DNA of 64,000 nt, taken from the NCBI GenBank assembly GCA_045124505.1, contig JBGVLZ010000103.1, positions 74,545-138,544 on the forward strand, in the 5' to 3' direction. Numbering within the stretch: position 1 is the first letter of the stretch; every line of letters starts with the position of its first letter. This document shows positions 25,399 through 35,651 of this stretch, one piece after another. The notes below the pieces were generated by a model, which made no database searches, had not been told where the DNA came from, and saw only the letters and a list, made by a program, of their open reading frames with translations. Source of the DNA: RGIG7213 sp045124505. GTDB taxonomy: Bacteria; Bacillota; Clostridia; Oscillospirales; CAG-272. A program made the translations under genes and the position numbers.

Positions 25399-26529
25399 AT
25401 GTCCGCAGTTGGTATAATATTTTCAAATGTTCACGACAGAAATATTCCCGAGCTTACACAGATGAGAACAATGGCGTCAGTTCCCTACGGATGCCGTTAC
25501 AGATTCATTGACTTTGCGCTTTCCAATATGGTAAATTCAGGCATACAGAAGGTCGGTGTGATAACACAGTCAAACTACCAGTCGCTTATGGACCACATAG
25601 GAAACGGTAAGGACTGGGACCTGGCATCACGTTCAGGCGGTATCAAAATACTTCCCCCGCACATAACAGCATTTGCAAGTACATCAAGACTTGGCTTTGC
25701 AACAAGACTTTCAGGTCTTATAAACAGCTTGCATTTCATCGAAAGATGTAAAGAAGATTATGTTGTTATGTCTGACTGTGACGTTATCTGTAACATAGAT
25801 TTCAGAAAGCTTATCGATGCACATGAAAAAACAGGTGCAGATATAACGATAGCGGTCAAAAATGTTGTTCTCAATTCCGAATCGTGCAAGAAAAATGTAA
25901 TTATCAATTCCGACAATGACGGACGTGCAAAGGATATTTTCGTATATCCGACAGAAAAAACAGGCGCACACGATATAAGCCTTAACATAATGGTCATGAA
26001 GCGTGAATTCTTGCATTCTGTTATACACGATTCAAAAGCACATGATTACACAAGCTTCAACTCGGATATAATCGCAAGAAACATCAACTCCTATAAAATA
26101 ATGACATACAAGTATGAAGGTTATTTTGCATGTGTTTCTTCATTTGCTGAATACTATTCATCATCAATGGAGCTTCTTACACCCGAAGTACGCAACGCAC
26201 TTTTCAACATAAAGGACCGTCCCGTGCTTACAAAGATAAGAAATTCATCCCCCACAAGATACGGAAATCACTCCTCTGTTAAAAATTCTCTTATTGCAGA
26301 CGGATGTATCATCGAAGGAACTGTTGAAAATTCGATCATATTCAGAGGTGTCAAGGTCAGCCGCGGCACTTGCGTTAAGAACTCAATTATCATGCAGGAC
26401 TGTGAGATAGGCGAAAATGTTGTTTTAAACTGCGCCGTACTTGATAAGAATGTTGTTGTACGTGACAGCCGTGTACTTTCCGGACACGAAACAAAGCCGT
26501 ATTTCGCTGAAAAATGCATAATGATATAA
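25399..26529 (+). CDS. glgD: Glucose-1-phosphate adenylyltransferase regulatory subunit
   Basis: 376 residues from the ATG at 25399, chosen because GGAGG at 25385-25389 is 9 bases away; an ATG at 25390 touches that site. It is a GlgC paralogue (CRYRFIDFALSNMVNSGI, MSDCDVICNIDF, C-terminal beta-helix). The nucleotide loop is lost: VGIIFSNVHDRNIPELT replaces the GGxGxRL loop, so it should be non-catalytic. In Firmicutes GlgD pairs with GlgC and raises its activity. Coupled to glgC by a 1-base gap and 17 bases ahead of glgA. Confidence 0.95.
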   Translation: MSAVGIIFSNVHDRNIPELTQMRTMASVPYGCRYRFIDFALSNMVNSGIQKVGVITQSNYQSLMDHIGNGKDWDLASRSGGIKILPPHITAFASTSRLGFATRLSGLINSLHFIERCKEDYVVMSDCDVICNIDFRKLIDAHEKTGADITIAVKNVVLNSESCKKNVIINSDNDGRAKDIFVYPTEKTGAHDISLNIMVMKREFLHSVIHDSKAHDYTSFNSDIIARNINSYKIMTYKYEGYFACVSSFAEYYSSSMELLTPEVRNALFNIKDRPVLTKIRNSSPTRYGNHSSVKNSLIADGCIIEGTVENSIIFRGVKVSRGTCVKNSIIMQDCEIGENVVLNCAVLDKNVVVRDSRVLSGHETKPYFAEKCIMI

Positions 26530-26546
26530 AAAGGAACAGTTGAGTA

Positions 26547-27989
26547 ATGAAAAAAATATTGTATGTTGCCACAGAACCACTTCCCTTTGCAACTTCAGGC
26601 GGTCTTGGAGATGTTATAGGTGCGCTTCCCGTTGCAGTAAAAAAAGCTTCTCCCGAGGATGATGTCCGTGTTGTAATTCCGCTTTATTCAGCGGTATCGG
26701 GCGCATACAGGGAAAAGATGAAAAAAGAATGCGAATTTGAAGTTTCGCTTTCATGGAGACGTCAATACGCAGGACTCTACAGCTACAACCTTGACGGTGT
26801 TATCTATTACTTCATAGATAATGAATACTACTTCAAGAGAAATGCACTTTACGGCGACTTTGATGACGGAGAAAGATTTGCATATTTCTGCTCGGCAGTG
26901 ATCAAAATGATGGAGGTAACAGGATTTTATCCCGACATACTCCACGCAAATGACTGGCAGAGCGCGCTTTCAATAATATACCTGAAAACAAAATACAGCA
27001 ATTGGGAGCATTACCGTGACATAAAAACGGTATTCTCCATTCACAACATCGCCTTTCAGGGCAAATACAGCTTCGACATTCTTGAGGATGTGTTCGGACT
27101 TGGTCAGAATGAGCGTGAGATGCTCGAATACAGCGGATGCATCAACCTTATGAAGGGTGCTATAGTGTGCTGTGACATTCTCATGACCGTAAGTGAAAAA
27201 TATGCTGATGAAATACAGTCCTCGGTATACGCACACGGTCTTGAATACATGACAAGACTTTATGCAGGAAAGACATGCGGTGTCCTTAACGGAATAGACA
27301 TGAATTACTATGATCCGAATACGGACACGGCAATTGCCAAAAACTATACGTGGAGATCGGCAGGCAGAAAAGCTGACAACAAGCTTGAGCTTCAAAAATC
27401 CATAGGACTTCCCGAAAGGGCTGAAGTTCCTATGATATCCATTATTTCACGTCTTACTGAGCAAAAGGGGCTTGACCTCGTAAAGGCAGTCATTGATGAG
27501 ATATTGACAGACGATATTCAATTAGTTATACTCGGTAAGGGTGATTACGAATACGAGGAATTTTTCTCACAGCTTGAGAAAAGACACCCCGGCAAGGTAC
27601 GCACACTGCTTTGCTATAATAAAGATCTTTCAAAGAATATCTATGCTGCATCCGATATATTCCTGATGCCTTCAAAAACAGAGCCTTGCGGTCTTTCGCA
27701 GATGATCGCATCACGCTACGGCGCAATACCCGTGGTCAGGGAAACAGGCGGACTTTACGATTCCATAAAGCCGTACATTGAGCACGGCGACGGAACATTC
27801 GAAGGCGACGGCTTTACGTTTGCCAACTACAACGCTCACGATATGATGTACACACTCCGTCTTGCAGTTTCGCTTTACAGAGATGAATCAAAGCGTAAGG
27901 AGCTTGTAAAGAAAATTATGCGCCGTGATTTTTCATGGGAAGTATCTGCTGTCAGATATCTTGAAATATACAATCAATTAAAGAAGTAA
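26547..27989 (+). CDS. glgA: Glycogen synthase (ADP-glucose dependent, GT5)
   Basis: 480 residues. It adds glucose from ADP-glucose to the growing alpha-1,4 chain. The N-terminal GT5 signature TSGGLGDVIGALPVAV (K-x-G-G-L family motif, here with S-G-G-L), HANDWQSAL, and the C-terminal SRLTEQKGLDLV and PSKTEPCGLSQMIASRYG are in place. The last carries the conserved Glu-Pro-Cys-Gly. Length and order are those of bacterial GlgA. It sits between glgD (17-base gap) and glgP (15-base gap) in the same operon. Confidence 0.97.
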   Translation: MKKILYVATEPLPFATSGGLGDVIGALPVAVKKASPEDDVRVVIPLYSAVSGAYREKMKKECEFEVSLSWRRQYAGLYSYNLDGVIYYFIDNEYYFKRNALYGDFDDGERFAYFCSAVIKMMEVTGFYPDILHANDWQSALSIIYLKTKYSNWEHYRDIKTVFSIHNIAFQGKYSFDILEDVFGLGQNEREMLEYSGCINLMKGAIVCCDILMTVSEKYADEIQSSVYAHGLEYMTRLYAGKTCGVLNGIDMNYYDPNTDTAIAKNYTWRSAGRKADNKLELQKSIGLPERAEVPMISIISRLTEQKGLDLVKAVIDEILTDDIQLVILGKGDYEYEEFFSQLEKRHPGKVRTLLCYNKDLSKNIYAASDIFLMPSKTEPCGLSQMIASRYGAIPVVRETGGLYDSIKPYIEHGDGTFEGDGFTFANYNAHDMMYTLRLAVSLYRDESKRKELVKKIMRRDFSWEVSAVRYLEIYNQLKK

Positions 27990-28004
27990 AAGGAAATTCT
28001 ACCA

Positions 28005-30428
28005 ATGGCAACAAACAGAGAAATTGAAATCAAAAATAATATTATAACAAAGCTTACCCGTAATTTCGGAATAACACCCGATCAGGCACTTGACGATCAG
28101 ATGTATACCGCAACACTTCTGACAATAAGAGATATTCTCATGCAGAAGAATGCGGCATTTGAAAAGGAAGTACAGGAAAAATCCGCAAAGCGTGTTTACT
28201 ACATGTGCATGGAATTTCTTATCGGTCCTTCCCTTAAAAACAATCTTATGAACCTCGGTCTTTATTCCGAATACAGCCGTGTTCTTAAAGATTTCGGATT
28301 TTCGCTTGAAAAGTTCATAAAGCGTGAAGACGACCCTGCACTCGGAAACGGTGGCTTGGGAAGACTTGCTTCGTGCTTCATGGACGGTCTTTCATCCCTT
28401 GATTATCCTGCATACGGCTATTCGATATGCTACGATTACGGTCTTTTCAGGCAGAAGATCGTTGACGGCGAACAGTATGAATTGCCCGATGTATGGCTTC
28501 CTACAGGTGAAACATGGCTCGTTCCCAGAACTGACCTTAAATACACTGTCAAATTCGGCGGTTATGTAAAGGAATACTGGCACAACGGCAAAATGCTTGT
28601 TGATTATGTTGACTGCGATGAAGTTCAGGCGGTTCCCTACGACATGATGATATCGGGTGCTGACTCCAAGGCGGTAAACATTCTCCGTCTGTGGCGTGCA
28701 CAGGATGAGTCAAAATTCAACATGAAGCTGTTCTCACAGGGACAGTATATCAAGGCTCTTGAGGATAACACGAATGCGGAAGTAATTTCAAAGGTGCTTT
28801 ACCCCTCCGATAACCATTACGAGGGTAAACAGCTCCGTCTGACACAGCAGTACTTCTTGGTTTCCGCATCGCTTCAGTGCATATTGAATGAGCATCTTGC
28901 ACAGTACGGAACACTTGACAATCTCGCTGATAAGGTTGCCATTCATATAAATGACACACACCCTGCGCTTTGCGTACCTGAGCTTATGCGTATTTTGCTC
29001 GACGAATGTGCATACGACTGGGATCACGCATGGGATATCGTGACAAAGACAATGTCATATACAAACCATACAGTCCTTCCCGAAGCGCTTGAAACATGGG
29101 GAGAAGGCATATTCAAGCTCAAGCTTCCCAGAATATACACCATCATTTGTGAAATAAACAGACGTTTCTGCGAATCTGTCCGTAACTTCTGCGGTAACGA
29201 GGATACAGTTGCACGTATGTCTATCATCGGTTACAATCAGGTGAGAATGGCTAACCTTTCCATCGTAGGCTCACACCATGTAAACGGTGTTTCAGGGCTT
29301 CATTCAGATATCCTCAAGAAGACTATCTTCTCGGATTTCTACGCTATGACACCTGAAAAATTCACAAACGTAACAAACGGTATTGCACACCGCCGTTGGC
29401 TGTGCTACAGCAACCCCGGTCTTGCAAACCTGCTTGACAGCACCATCGGTCCGGAATACAGACATTCCCCCTGGGAGCTTGAAAAGTTTGCACAGTACAA
29501 GGACGATGCAGGCGTTCAGGCAAAGCTTGAACAGATAAAGAAGGACAACAAGGAAAGATTTTCCAAGTTCCTATTAAGCAATCAGAAAACACTCGCACTT
29601 GACTGCGATTCAATATTTGACGTACAGATCAAGCGTATGCACGAGTATAAGCGTCAGCTTCTCAACGTGCTCCGTATAATCAATATATACAACAAGCTTC
29701 TTGAAAATCCCGACCTTGAAATGCGCCCTGTAACATTTATTTTCGGTGCAAAGGCTGCTCCCGGTTATTACCGTGCAAAGCAGACCATCAAGCTCATTAC
29801 ACATATTGCGGCTGAGATCGAAAAGAACCCGAAGATAAGACAGAAGCTCCGTGTTGTTTTCCTTGAAAACTACTGCGTATCAGCGGCTGAGATCCTTATT
29901 CCCTCTGCAGATATCAGTGAACAGATATCTCTTGCAGGTAAGGAAGCAAGCGGTACGGGTAACATGAAGCTTATGATAAACGGTGCGCTCACTATCGGTA
30001 CACTTGACGGCGCAAACGTCGAAATGCATGAGTCTGTCGGTGATGACAACTTCTTCTTATTCGGTCTTACAGCTGATGAAGTTGAAAAGGTATGGAGAGA
30101 AGGATACCGTTCAAATGTATACTATACTCAGAGCGAAACATTGAAGGAAATTATAAACTCCCTCAACAGAGGCTTCAACGGTGTTTCATTCTCCGATTTC
30201 TCCAATTATCTGCTGTTTGACGGCGGTATTCCCGACCCGTATATGTGCTTTGCCGACTTCAACTCATACAACGCCGTTCATAATAACATGGACAAGATGT
30301 ACGAAGACAGGGCAAAGTGGCTTTCAATGAGTGCTGTTAATATTGCAGGTGCAGGCAGATTTGCCGCTGACCGTGCAGTTAAAGAATATGCCGATAACAT
30401 CTGGCATGCAGAACAGATAAAGGATTAA
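28005..30428 (+). CDS. glgP: Glycogen/alpha-glucan phosphorylase (GT35)
   Basis: 807 residues, full length. It releases glucose-1-phosphate from glycogen ends using phosphate and pyridoxal phosphate. Diagnostic parts are EDDPALGNGGLGRLASCFMDGL (early active-site loop), INDTHPALCVPELMR, VKRMHEYKRQLLN-like IKRMHEYKRQLLN, and the pyridoxal-phosphate lysine motif EASGTGNMKLMINGALTIG near residue 650. It is encoded with the synthetic genes, so synthesis and breakdown are controlled as one transcript and balanced by allostery (inference). It ends 3 bases before the GH13 gene. Confidence 0.98.
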   Translation: MATNREIEIKNNIITKLTRNFGITPDQALDDQMYTATLLTIRDILMQKNAAFEKEVQEKSAKRVYYMCMEFLIGPSLKNNLMNLGLYSEYSRVLKDFGFSLEKFIKREDDPALGNGGLGRLASCFMDGLSSLDYPAYGYSICYDYGLFRQKIVDGEQYELPDVWLPTGETWLVPRTDLKYTVKFGGYVKEYWHNGKMLVDYVDCDEVQAVPYDMMISGADSKAVNILRLWRAQDESKFNMKLFSQGQYIKALEDNTNAEVISKVLYPSDNHYEGKQLRLTQQYFLVSASLQCILNEHLAQYGTLDNLADKVAIHINDTHPALCVPELMRILLDECAYDWDHAWDIVTKTMSYTNHTVLPEALETWGEGIFKLKLPRIYTIICEINRRFCESVRNFCGNEDTVARMSIIGYNQVRMANLSIVGSHHVNGVSGLHSDILKKTIFSDFYAMTPEKFTNVTNGIAHRRWLCYSNPGLANLLDSTIGPEYRHSPWELEKFAQYKDDAGVQAKLEQIKKDNKERFSKFLLSNQKTLALDCDSIFDVQIKRMHEYKRQLLNVLRIINIYNKLLENPDLEMRPVTFIFGAKAAPGYYRAKQTIKLITHIAAEIEKNPKIRQKLRVVFLENYCVSAAEILIPSADISEQISLAGKEASGTGNMKLMINGALTIGTLDGANVEMHESVGDDNFFLFGLTADEVEKVWREGYRSNVYYTQSETLKEIINSLNRGFNGVSFSDFSNYLLFDGGIPDPYMCFADFNSYNAVHNNMDKMYEDRAKWLSMSAVNIAGAGRFAADRAVKEYADNIWHAEQIKD

Positions 30429-30431
30429 TTT

Positions 30432-32267
30432 ATGCTTCCATTTTCACTGAAACAGAATGAGCCCTTTATCGTAAGAAAAACCGTAGACGGCAAAAACTAT
30501 TTCAGTTGTGCATTCGAGAAGGGGGAGATAAAAATCTCCCTTCTTTCTCCTCGTATATACTGTCTTAACGGATGCACACTTTTGCTTGAACACGATTTTT
30601 CCGATATAACAGACACATATAAAATGGAATACGATGGGATAGAGGACGGATTTGACGTTTATTCCGTTACCGTAAAGCCCGAAATCGGACTTTATTATTT
30701 CTTTTTCAAGCCTGAATGTAATGGAAATGTCTTAACAGTTTCTTCTTCGGGAAACGAAAAAAACGGATTTTTAACAGAAGGATACCCCGATAAATTCCAG
30801 CTGATGGTATATCACAACGAATACCGTCAGGCAAATTGGTTTTCGGAAGGTGCGATGTATCACATTTTCGTTGACCGTTTTTGCAAAACAAACCACAAAA
30901 TACCCGTGCGTGACGATGCGGTATTTATTTCCGATTGGGACGGCGGTGAGGTTGAATACGTCGAATATCCGGGACAGCCTTTGAAAAACAACACATTTTT
31001 CGGAGGAAGCCTTTACGGTGTCACATCAAAGCTTGATTATTTAAAGGACCTCGGAATTAAAACGATATATCTTTCTCCTATTTTCAAAGCTTATTCAAAT
31101 CACAAGTACGACACGGGCGATTATACAAAGATCGATGAAATGTTCGGCGGTGAGGAAGCCTTTGATAAGCTTGTAAAGGAAGCGCACAAGCGTGACATGA
31201 AAATAATCCTTGACGGTGTTTTCAATCACACGGGCGATGACAGCCTTTATTTTAACAAATACAAGAAATATCCGTCTATAGGCGCATATCACAGCAAAAA
31301 TTCACAGTATTACAATTGGTATGATTTTACAGAGCATCCCGATAAATACAGAGCATGGTGGGGCATCGGAATCCTTCCGTCGCTTAACCATACAAGAAAA
31401 GATTTAAGAGAATTTATATGCGGTGAAAACGGTGTTATAAGATATTGGCTTCGCCGCGGTGCTGACGGCTGGCGTCTTGACGTCGCTGATGAGCTTCCCG
31501 ATGACCTTTTATATGACATAAAAAAGGCATGTGATGCCGAAAAGCCCGGTTCGCTTCTCATAGGCGAGGTGTGGGAGGATGCATCGAATAAAATAGCATA
31601 CAGCTACAGACGCCATTATTTCCAAGGCAAGCAGCTTGACGGGGTTATGAATTACCCCTTGCGTAATGCAATTATAGATTTTGCCAAATACGGTGACGAA
31701 AAGGCGATCGAATACGCATTGACTATACTTTCCCGCCATTATCCGCACGGAGATCTTTTGCACGCCATGAATTTTCTCGGCACGCACGATACAGAAAGAA
31801 TACTGACCGTTTTGGGCGGTAAGGATATTTCAGGTGAAGCGGGCAGTGTGCTTGCAAAAACACGAATGACAGAAGATGAGCTGAAGAATGGCAAAGCACG
31901 TCTTAAGCTTGCGTTTGCCCTGCTTGTATGCGCACCCGGTGTACCTTGCATTTACTACGGTGATGAAGCGGGATGTGAGGGATACCGTGACCCGTTCAAC
32001 CGCCGTCCGTACCCGTGGGGGCGTGAAGACAGCGAGCTTAAAGAATTTTTCAAAGATACGCTGAAGCTCCGTGATGAGCATGAGGCGCTGAAATACGGAA
32101 CGACAGAAGTGCTCAAAACAGCTCACGGAGTCATAGTTTTCAAAAGAGAGTATAAAGAAAAACATGTACTCTGTATGTTTAACGCAAACACTCACGGAGT
32201 GAGCGTGAACCTTCAGCGGTTGAAGGTATCGCTTAAGCCTATGTCCTTCGTAACAGTGGAATATTGA
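30432..32267 (+). CDS. GH13 alpha-amylase family glycoside hydrolase (neopullulanase/cyclomaltodextrinase-like)
   Basis: 611 residues, no signal peptide, so a cytoplasmic enzyme on stored or imported alpha-glucan. An N-terminal beta domain (about 1-125) precedes the barrel: GVTSKLDYLKDLGIKTIYLSPIF, ILDGVFNHTG, GWRLDVADE (nucleophile Asp), LIGEVWEDA (acid/base Glu) and LGTHDTERIL (third Asp). The domain plan fits GH13 subfamilies such as neopullulanase or cyclomaltodextrinase. It may trim branches left by GlgP. The gene starts 3 bases after glgP stops, so it is in the glycogen operon. Confidence 0.9.
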   Translation: MLPFSLKQNEPFIVRKTVDGKNYFSCAFEKGEIKISLLSPRIYCLNGCTLLLEHDFSDITDTYKMEYDGIEDGFDVYSVTVKPEIGLYYFFFKPECNGNVLTVSSSGNEKNGFLTEGYPDKFQLMVYHNEYRQANWFSEGAMYHIFVDRFCKTNHKIPVRDDAVFISDWDGGEVEYVEYPGQPLKNNTFFGGSLYGVTSKLDYLKDLGIKTIYLSPIFKAYSNHKYDTGDYTKIDEMFGGEEAFDKLVKEAHKRDMKIILDGVFNHTGDDSLYFNKYKKYPSIGAYHSKNSQYYNWYDFTEHPDKYRAWWGIGILPSLNHTRKDLREFICGENGVIRYWLRRGADGWRLDVADELPDDLLYDIKKACDAEKPGSLLIGEVWEDASNKIAYSYRRHYFQGKQLDGVMNYPLRNAIIDFAKYGDEKAIEYALTILSRHYPHGDLLHAMNFLGTHDTERILTVLGGKDISGEAGSVLAKTRMTEDELKNGKARLKLAFALLVCAPGVPCIYYGDEAGCEGYRDPFNRRPYPWGREDSELKEFFKDTLKLRDEHEALKYGTTEVLKTAHGVIVFKREYKEKHVLCMFNANTHGVSVNLQRLKVSLKPMSFVTVEY

Positions 32268-32285
32268 TGAAAGGAAGCAAAAACA

Positions 32286-34508
32286 ATGGTTAAAGTTATA
32301 AAAAACGGCGTTGTTTACCGTGCAGGCAAAGGGATAGAAATATCGGCTCTTACACCCGAACAGATAGATTCGGCGAAGAAAAAGACGATAGCATACCCGA
32401 TTTTAACATCACACAGCGTAAGCGGCGGCGATGACCTTAAAATAAAATTCGATGCTATGGCATCGCACGACATAACATACGTCGGTATCATACAGACAGC
32501 AAGGGCTTCGGGACTTAAGGAGTTCCCTGTTCCGTACGTTCTTACAAACTGCCACAACTCACTTTGTGCTGTCGGTGGTACAATAAATGAAGACGACCAC
32601 GTTTTCGGTCTGTCTGCGGCAAAAAAATACGGCGGTATATATGTACCTGCGCATCAGGCTGTTATACACTCTTATATGCGTGAGATGATGGCAGGATGCG
32701 GTAAAATGATAATCGGCTCGGACTCTCATACACGTTACGGCGCACTCGGCACAATGGCTGTGGGCGAAGGCGGTCCTGAGCTTGTAAAGCAGCTTCTCGG
32801 AAGAACTTACGATATAAAACGCCCCGGCGTTATCGCCGTTCATCTGACAGGCAAGCCGCGTGCGGGCATCGGCCCTCATGACGTGGCAATTGCACTTATC
32901 GGCGCTGTGTTCAAGGACGGATTTGTTAAAAATAAGGTTCTTGAATTTATCGGTGACGGTATTGCAAATCTGCCCATCGAATTCCGTAACGGAATCGACG
33001 TTATGACAACGGAAACAACGTGTCTTTCATCCATCTGGGCGACGGATGAAGAAACAAAGAGATATTATGCGCTTCACGGAAGAAGCGAGGACTTCAAGGC
33101 ACTCTCCCCCGAGGACGGTGCATATTATGACGGTGCTGTTGAAATTGATCTTTCGAAGATGGAATCCATGATCGCACTCCCCATCCACCCGTCAAATGCA
33201 TATACAATAAAGGAATTTAATGCAAATGCAAAGGATATCTTGGCTGAGGTATCCGAAAAGGCGGCAAAGGAACTTGGCGTTCCCACGTTCTCACTCGTTG
33301 ACAAGTATCATGACGGCGGCGTATGGGCTGACCAGGGTGTAATTGCAGGCTGTGCAGGCGGTATTTTCGATAACGTGTGCGCCGCAGGCGACATTCTCCG
33401 CGGCAAGAGCATCGGATGCGAAGCCTTTGCACTTTCCGTATATCCTGCAAGCCAACCCGCATACTTACAGCTTATCAAAAACGGTATTTGTGCAGATCTT
33501 ATGTCTGCGGGTGCAACACTCCGCACAGCGTTCTGCGGTCCGTGCTTCGGTGCAGGTGACGTACCTTCGAACAACGGTCTTTCCCTCCGCCACACGACAA
33601 GAAACTTTGCAAACAGAGAAGGCTCAAAGCCGGGTGAAGGACAGATCGCATCGGTTGCGCTTATGGATGCACGCTCAATTGCGGCAACAGCGGCAAACGG
33701 CGGTAAAATAACAGCGGCAACAGATATTGACGTTGAATACAATACTTACGAATATAAGTTTGACAGATCCGTTTATACTAACCGTGTATACTTCGGTTAT
33801 GGCAAAGCAAACAATGAAGAAAAGCTCATACTCGGTCCCAACATAACGGACTGGCCCGAAATGGTTTCCCTTTCCGACAATCTCGTTTTGCAGGTCGCAT
33901 CTTATATAACAGACCCTGTAACAACAACGGACGAGCTTATCCCGTCGGGTGAATCGTCCTCATACCGTTCAAACCCCCACCGTCTTTCCGAGCTTACGCT
34001 TTCACGCAAAGACCCCGCATATGTAGGACGTGCAAAGGCGATAAGAGAGGTTGAATACGCACGCCGTTACGGTAAAAAAGTATTTGACGGTATGCTTTCA
34101 AAGATCGCCGAAAAGCACGGATTTAATGAGGCAAATACAGTTGTCGGAAGCGTTATTTTCGCAAACAAGCCCGGTGACGGCTCCGCACGTGAGCAGGCGG
34201 CATCATGCCAGCGTGTGCTCGGCGGATGCGCTAACATAGCCATTGAATACGCAACAAAGCGTTACAGGAGCAACGTCATAAACTGGGGTATGATCCCGTT
34301 TACGGTTGATGAAGCACCTGAGTTTTCCGTTGGCGACTATATCGTTATTCCCGATATAAAAAATGCTGTTGAAAACGCTTTGCCGACGGTTACGGCTTAC
34401 GTGTACGGAGAAAACGAAAAAACGCTCAAGCTTACAATGCCTGAGCTTACAGACGATGAAAGAAAAATAATTCTTGCAGGCTGTCTTATCAATTTCTACA
34501 AATATTAA
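32286..34508 (+). CDS. Aconitase-family hydratase, YbhJ-like
   Basis: 740 residues. Aconitase-type [4Fe-4S] dehydratase with the large domain first (LTNCHNSLCAVGGT, IIGSDSHTRYGALGTMAVGEGG, then AGCAGG and TAFCGPCFGAGDVPSN) and a C-terminal swivel domain (GDGSAREQAASCQRVLGG). The Cys of NCHN-like and CGPC motifs fit cluster ligands. Overall layout is that of the E. coli YbhJ group, whose substrate is not known, and not of AcnA/AcnB or LeuC. It begins 18 bases after the GH13 gene with an AAAGGAAG ribosome site, so it is likely the last gene of the glycogen operon, which is an odd place for a hydratase. Confidence 0.85.
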   Translation: MVKVIKNGVVYRAGKGIEISALTPEQIDSAKKKTIAYPILTSHSVSGGDDLKIKFDAMASHDITYVGIIQTARASGLKEFPVPYVLTNCHNSLCAVGGTINEDDHVFGLSAAKKYGGIYVPAHQAVIHSYMREMMAGCGKMIIGSDSHTRYGALGTMAVGEGGPELVKQLLGRTYDIKRPGVIAVHLTGKPRAGIGPHDVAIALIGAVFKDGFVKNKVLEFIGDGIANLPIEFRNGIDVMTTETTCLSSIWATDEETKRYYALHGRSEDFKALSPEDGAYYDGAVEIDLSKMESMIALPIHPSNAYTIKEFNANAKDILAEVSEKAAKELGVPTFSLVDKYHDGGVWADQGVIAGCAGGIFDNVCAAGDILRGKSIGCEAFALSVYPASQPAYLQLIKNGICADLMSAGATLRTAFCGPCFGAGDVPSNNGLSLRHTTRNFANREGSKPGEGQIASVALMDARSIAATAANGGKITAATDIDVEYNTYEYKFDRSVYTNRVYFGYGKANNEEKLILGPNITDWPEMVSLSDNLVLQVASYITDPVTTTDELIPSGESSSYRSNPHRLSELTLSRKDPAYVGRAKAIREVEYARRYGKKVFDGMLSKIAEKHGFNEANTVVGSVIFANKPGDGSAREQAASCQRVLGGCANIAIEYATKRYRSNVINWGMIPFTVDEAPEFSVGDYIVIPDIKNAVENALPTVTAYVYGENEKTLKLTMPELTDDERKIILAGCLINFYKY

Positions 34509-34556
34509 TTAAGTGAAAACTATCATATATTATTTTTTAAAAGTTTCATTTTCATC

Positions 34557-34585
34557 TTGATATTATCAGGAAATTGTTGTATAAT
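34557..34585 (+). promoter_or_regulatory. Strong promoter for gapA
   Basis: TTGATA at 34557-34562 and TATAAT at 34580-34585 with a 17-base spacer, 38 bases before the start. Confidence 0.85.
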
Positions 34586-34623
34586 TCGAATCAAATAATA
34601 TATTTATTTTGGAGGATAAAATC

Positions 34624-35637
34624 ATGGCAGTAAAAGTTGCTATTAACGGCTTTGGCCGTATCGGAAGACTTGCTTTCCGTCAGATGTTTGGTGCAGAGGG
34701 TTACGAAGTTGTAGCTATCAACGACCTTACAGATCCCAAGATGCTTGCTCACCTTCTCAAGTATGACACAGCACAGGGCAGATACCTCGGTCACACAGTT
34801 GAATGTGACGAACAGTCCATCACAGTTGACGGCAAGAACATCAGAATCTACAGCGAAAAGGACGCTAAGGATCTTCCTTGGGGCGAAATCGGTGTTGACG
34901 TAGTTCTCGAATGCACAGGTTTCTACACATCCAAGGCTAAGGCACAGGCTCACATCGACGCAGGTGCTAAGAAAGTTGTTATCTCTGCTCCCGCAGGTAA
35001 CGACCTTCCCACAATCGTATTCAGCGTAAACGAAAATACACTTACAAAGGATGACACGATCATTTCTGCTGCATCCTGCACAACAAACTGCTTGGCTCCT
35101 ATGGCTAAGGCTCTTAACGATTATGCTCCTATTCAGAGCGGTATAATGTCAACGATCCACGCTTACACAGGCGACCAGATGATCCTTGACGGTCCTCACA
35201 GAAAGGGTGACCTCCGCCGTGCAAGAGCAGGTGCTGCTAACATCGTTCCTAACTCCACAGGCGCTGCAAAGGCTATCGGTCTTGTTATTCCCGAACTCAA
35301 CGGCAAGCTCATCGGTTCTGCTCAGAGAGTTCCCACACCCACAGGTTCTACAACAATTCTCGTTGCAGTTGTTAAGGGTAAGGACGTAACAAAGGAAGGC
35401 ATCAACGCTGCTATGGCTGCTAAGGCATCCGCTTCCTTCGGTTACAACACAGATGAAATCGTTTCTTCCGATATCATCGGTTCCACATACGGTTCTATCT
35501 TCGATGCAACACAGACAATGGTTGCAAAGATCGACGATGACACTTACCAGGTTCAGGTTGTTGCATGGTATGACAACGAAAACTCCTACACAAGCCAGAT
35601 GGTAAGAACAATCAAGTATTTCGCAGAACTTGCATAA
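34624..35637 (+). CDS. gapA: Glyceraldehyde-3-phosphate dehydrogenase
   Basis: 337 residues from the ATG at 34624 (GGAGG at 34611-34615; an in-frame TTG at 34609 precedes the ribosome site). It oxidises glyceraldehyde-3-phosphate to 1,3-bisphosphoglycerate with NAD+. NAD fold INGFGRIGRLAFRQM; catalytic Cys in SAASCTTNCLAP; phosphate site STGAAKAIG; C-terminal WYDNENSYTSQMVR. The codon use is visibly more biased (GCT, GTT, AAG) than in neighbours, as in a highly expressed gene. It has its own promoter and terminator, so it is monocistronic. Confidence 0.98.
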   Translation: MAVKVAINGFGRIGRLAFRQMFGAEGYEVVAINDLTDPKMLAHLLKYDTAQGRYLGHTVECDEQSITVDGKNIRIYSEKDAKDLPWGEIGVDVVLECTGFYTSKAKAQAHIDAGAKKVVISAPAGNDLPTIVFSVNENTLTKDDTIISAASCTTNCLAPMAKALNDYAPIQSGIMSTIHAYTGDQMILDGPHRKGDLRRARAGAANIVPNSTGAAKAIGLVIPELNGKLIGSAQRVPTPTGSTTILVAVVKGKDVTKEGINAAMAAKASASFGYNTDEIVSSDIIGSTYGSIFDATQTMVAKIDDDTYQVQVVAWYDNENSYTSQMVRTIKYFAELA

Positions 35638-35651
35638 TTGAAGCATTTATA

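Noticed and set aside
35149..35646. Minus-strand frame of 165 codons over gapA
   Set aside because: It results from the codon bias of gapA; Cys/Val-rich with no family match.
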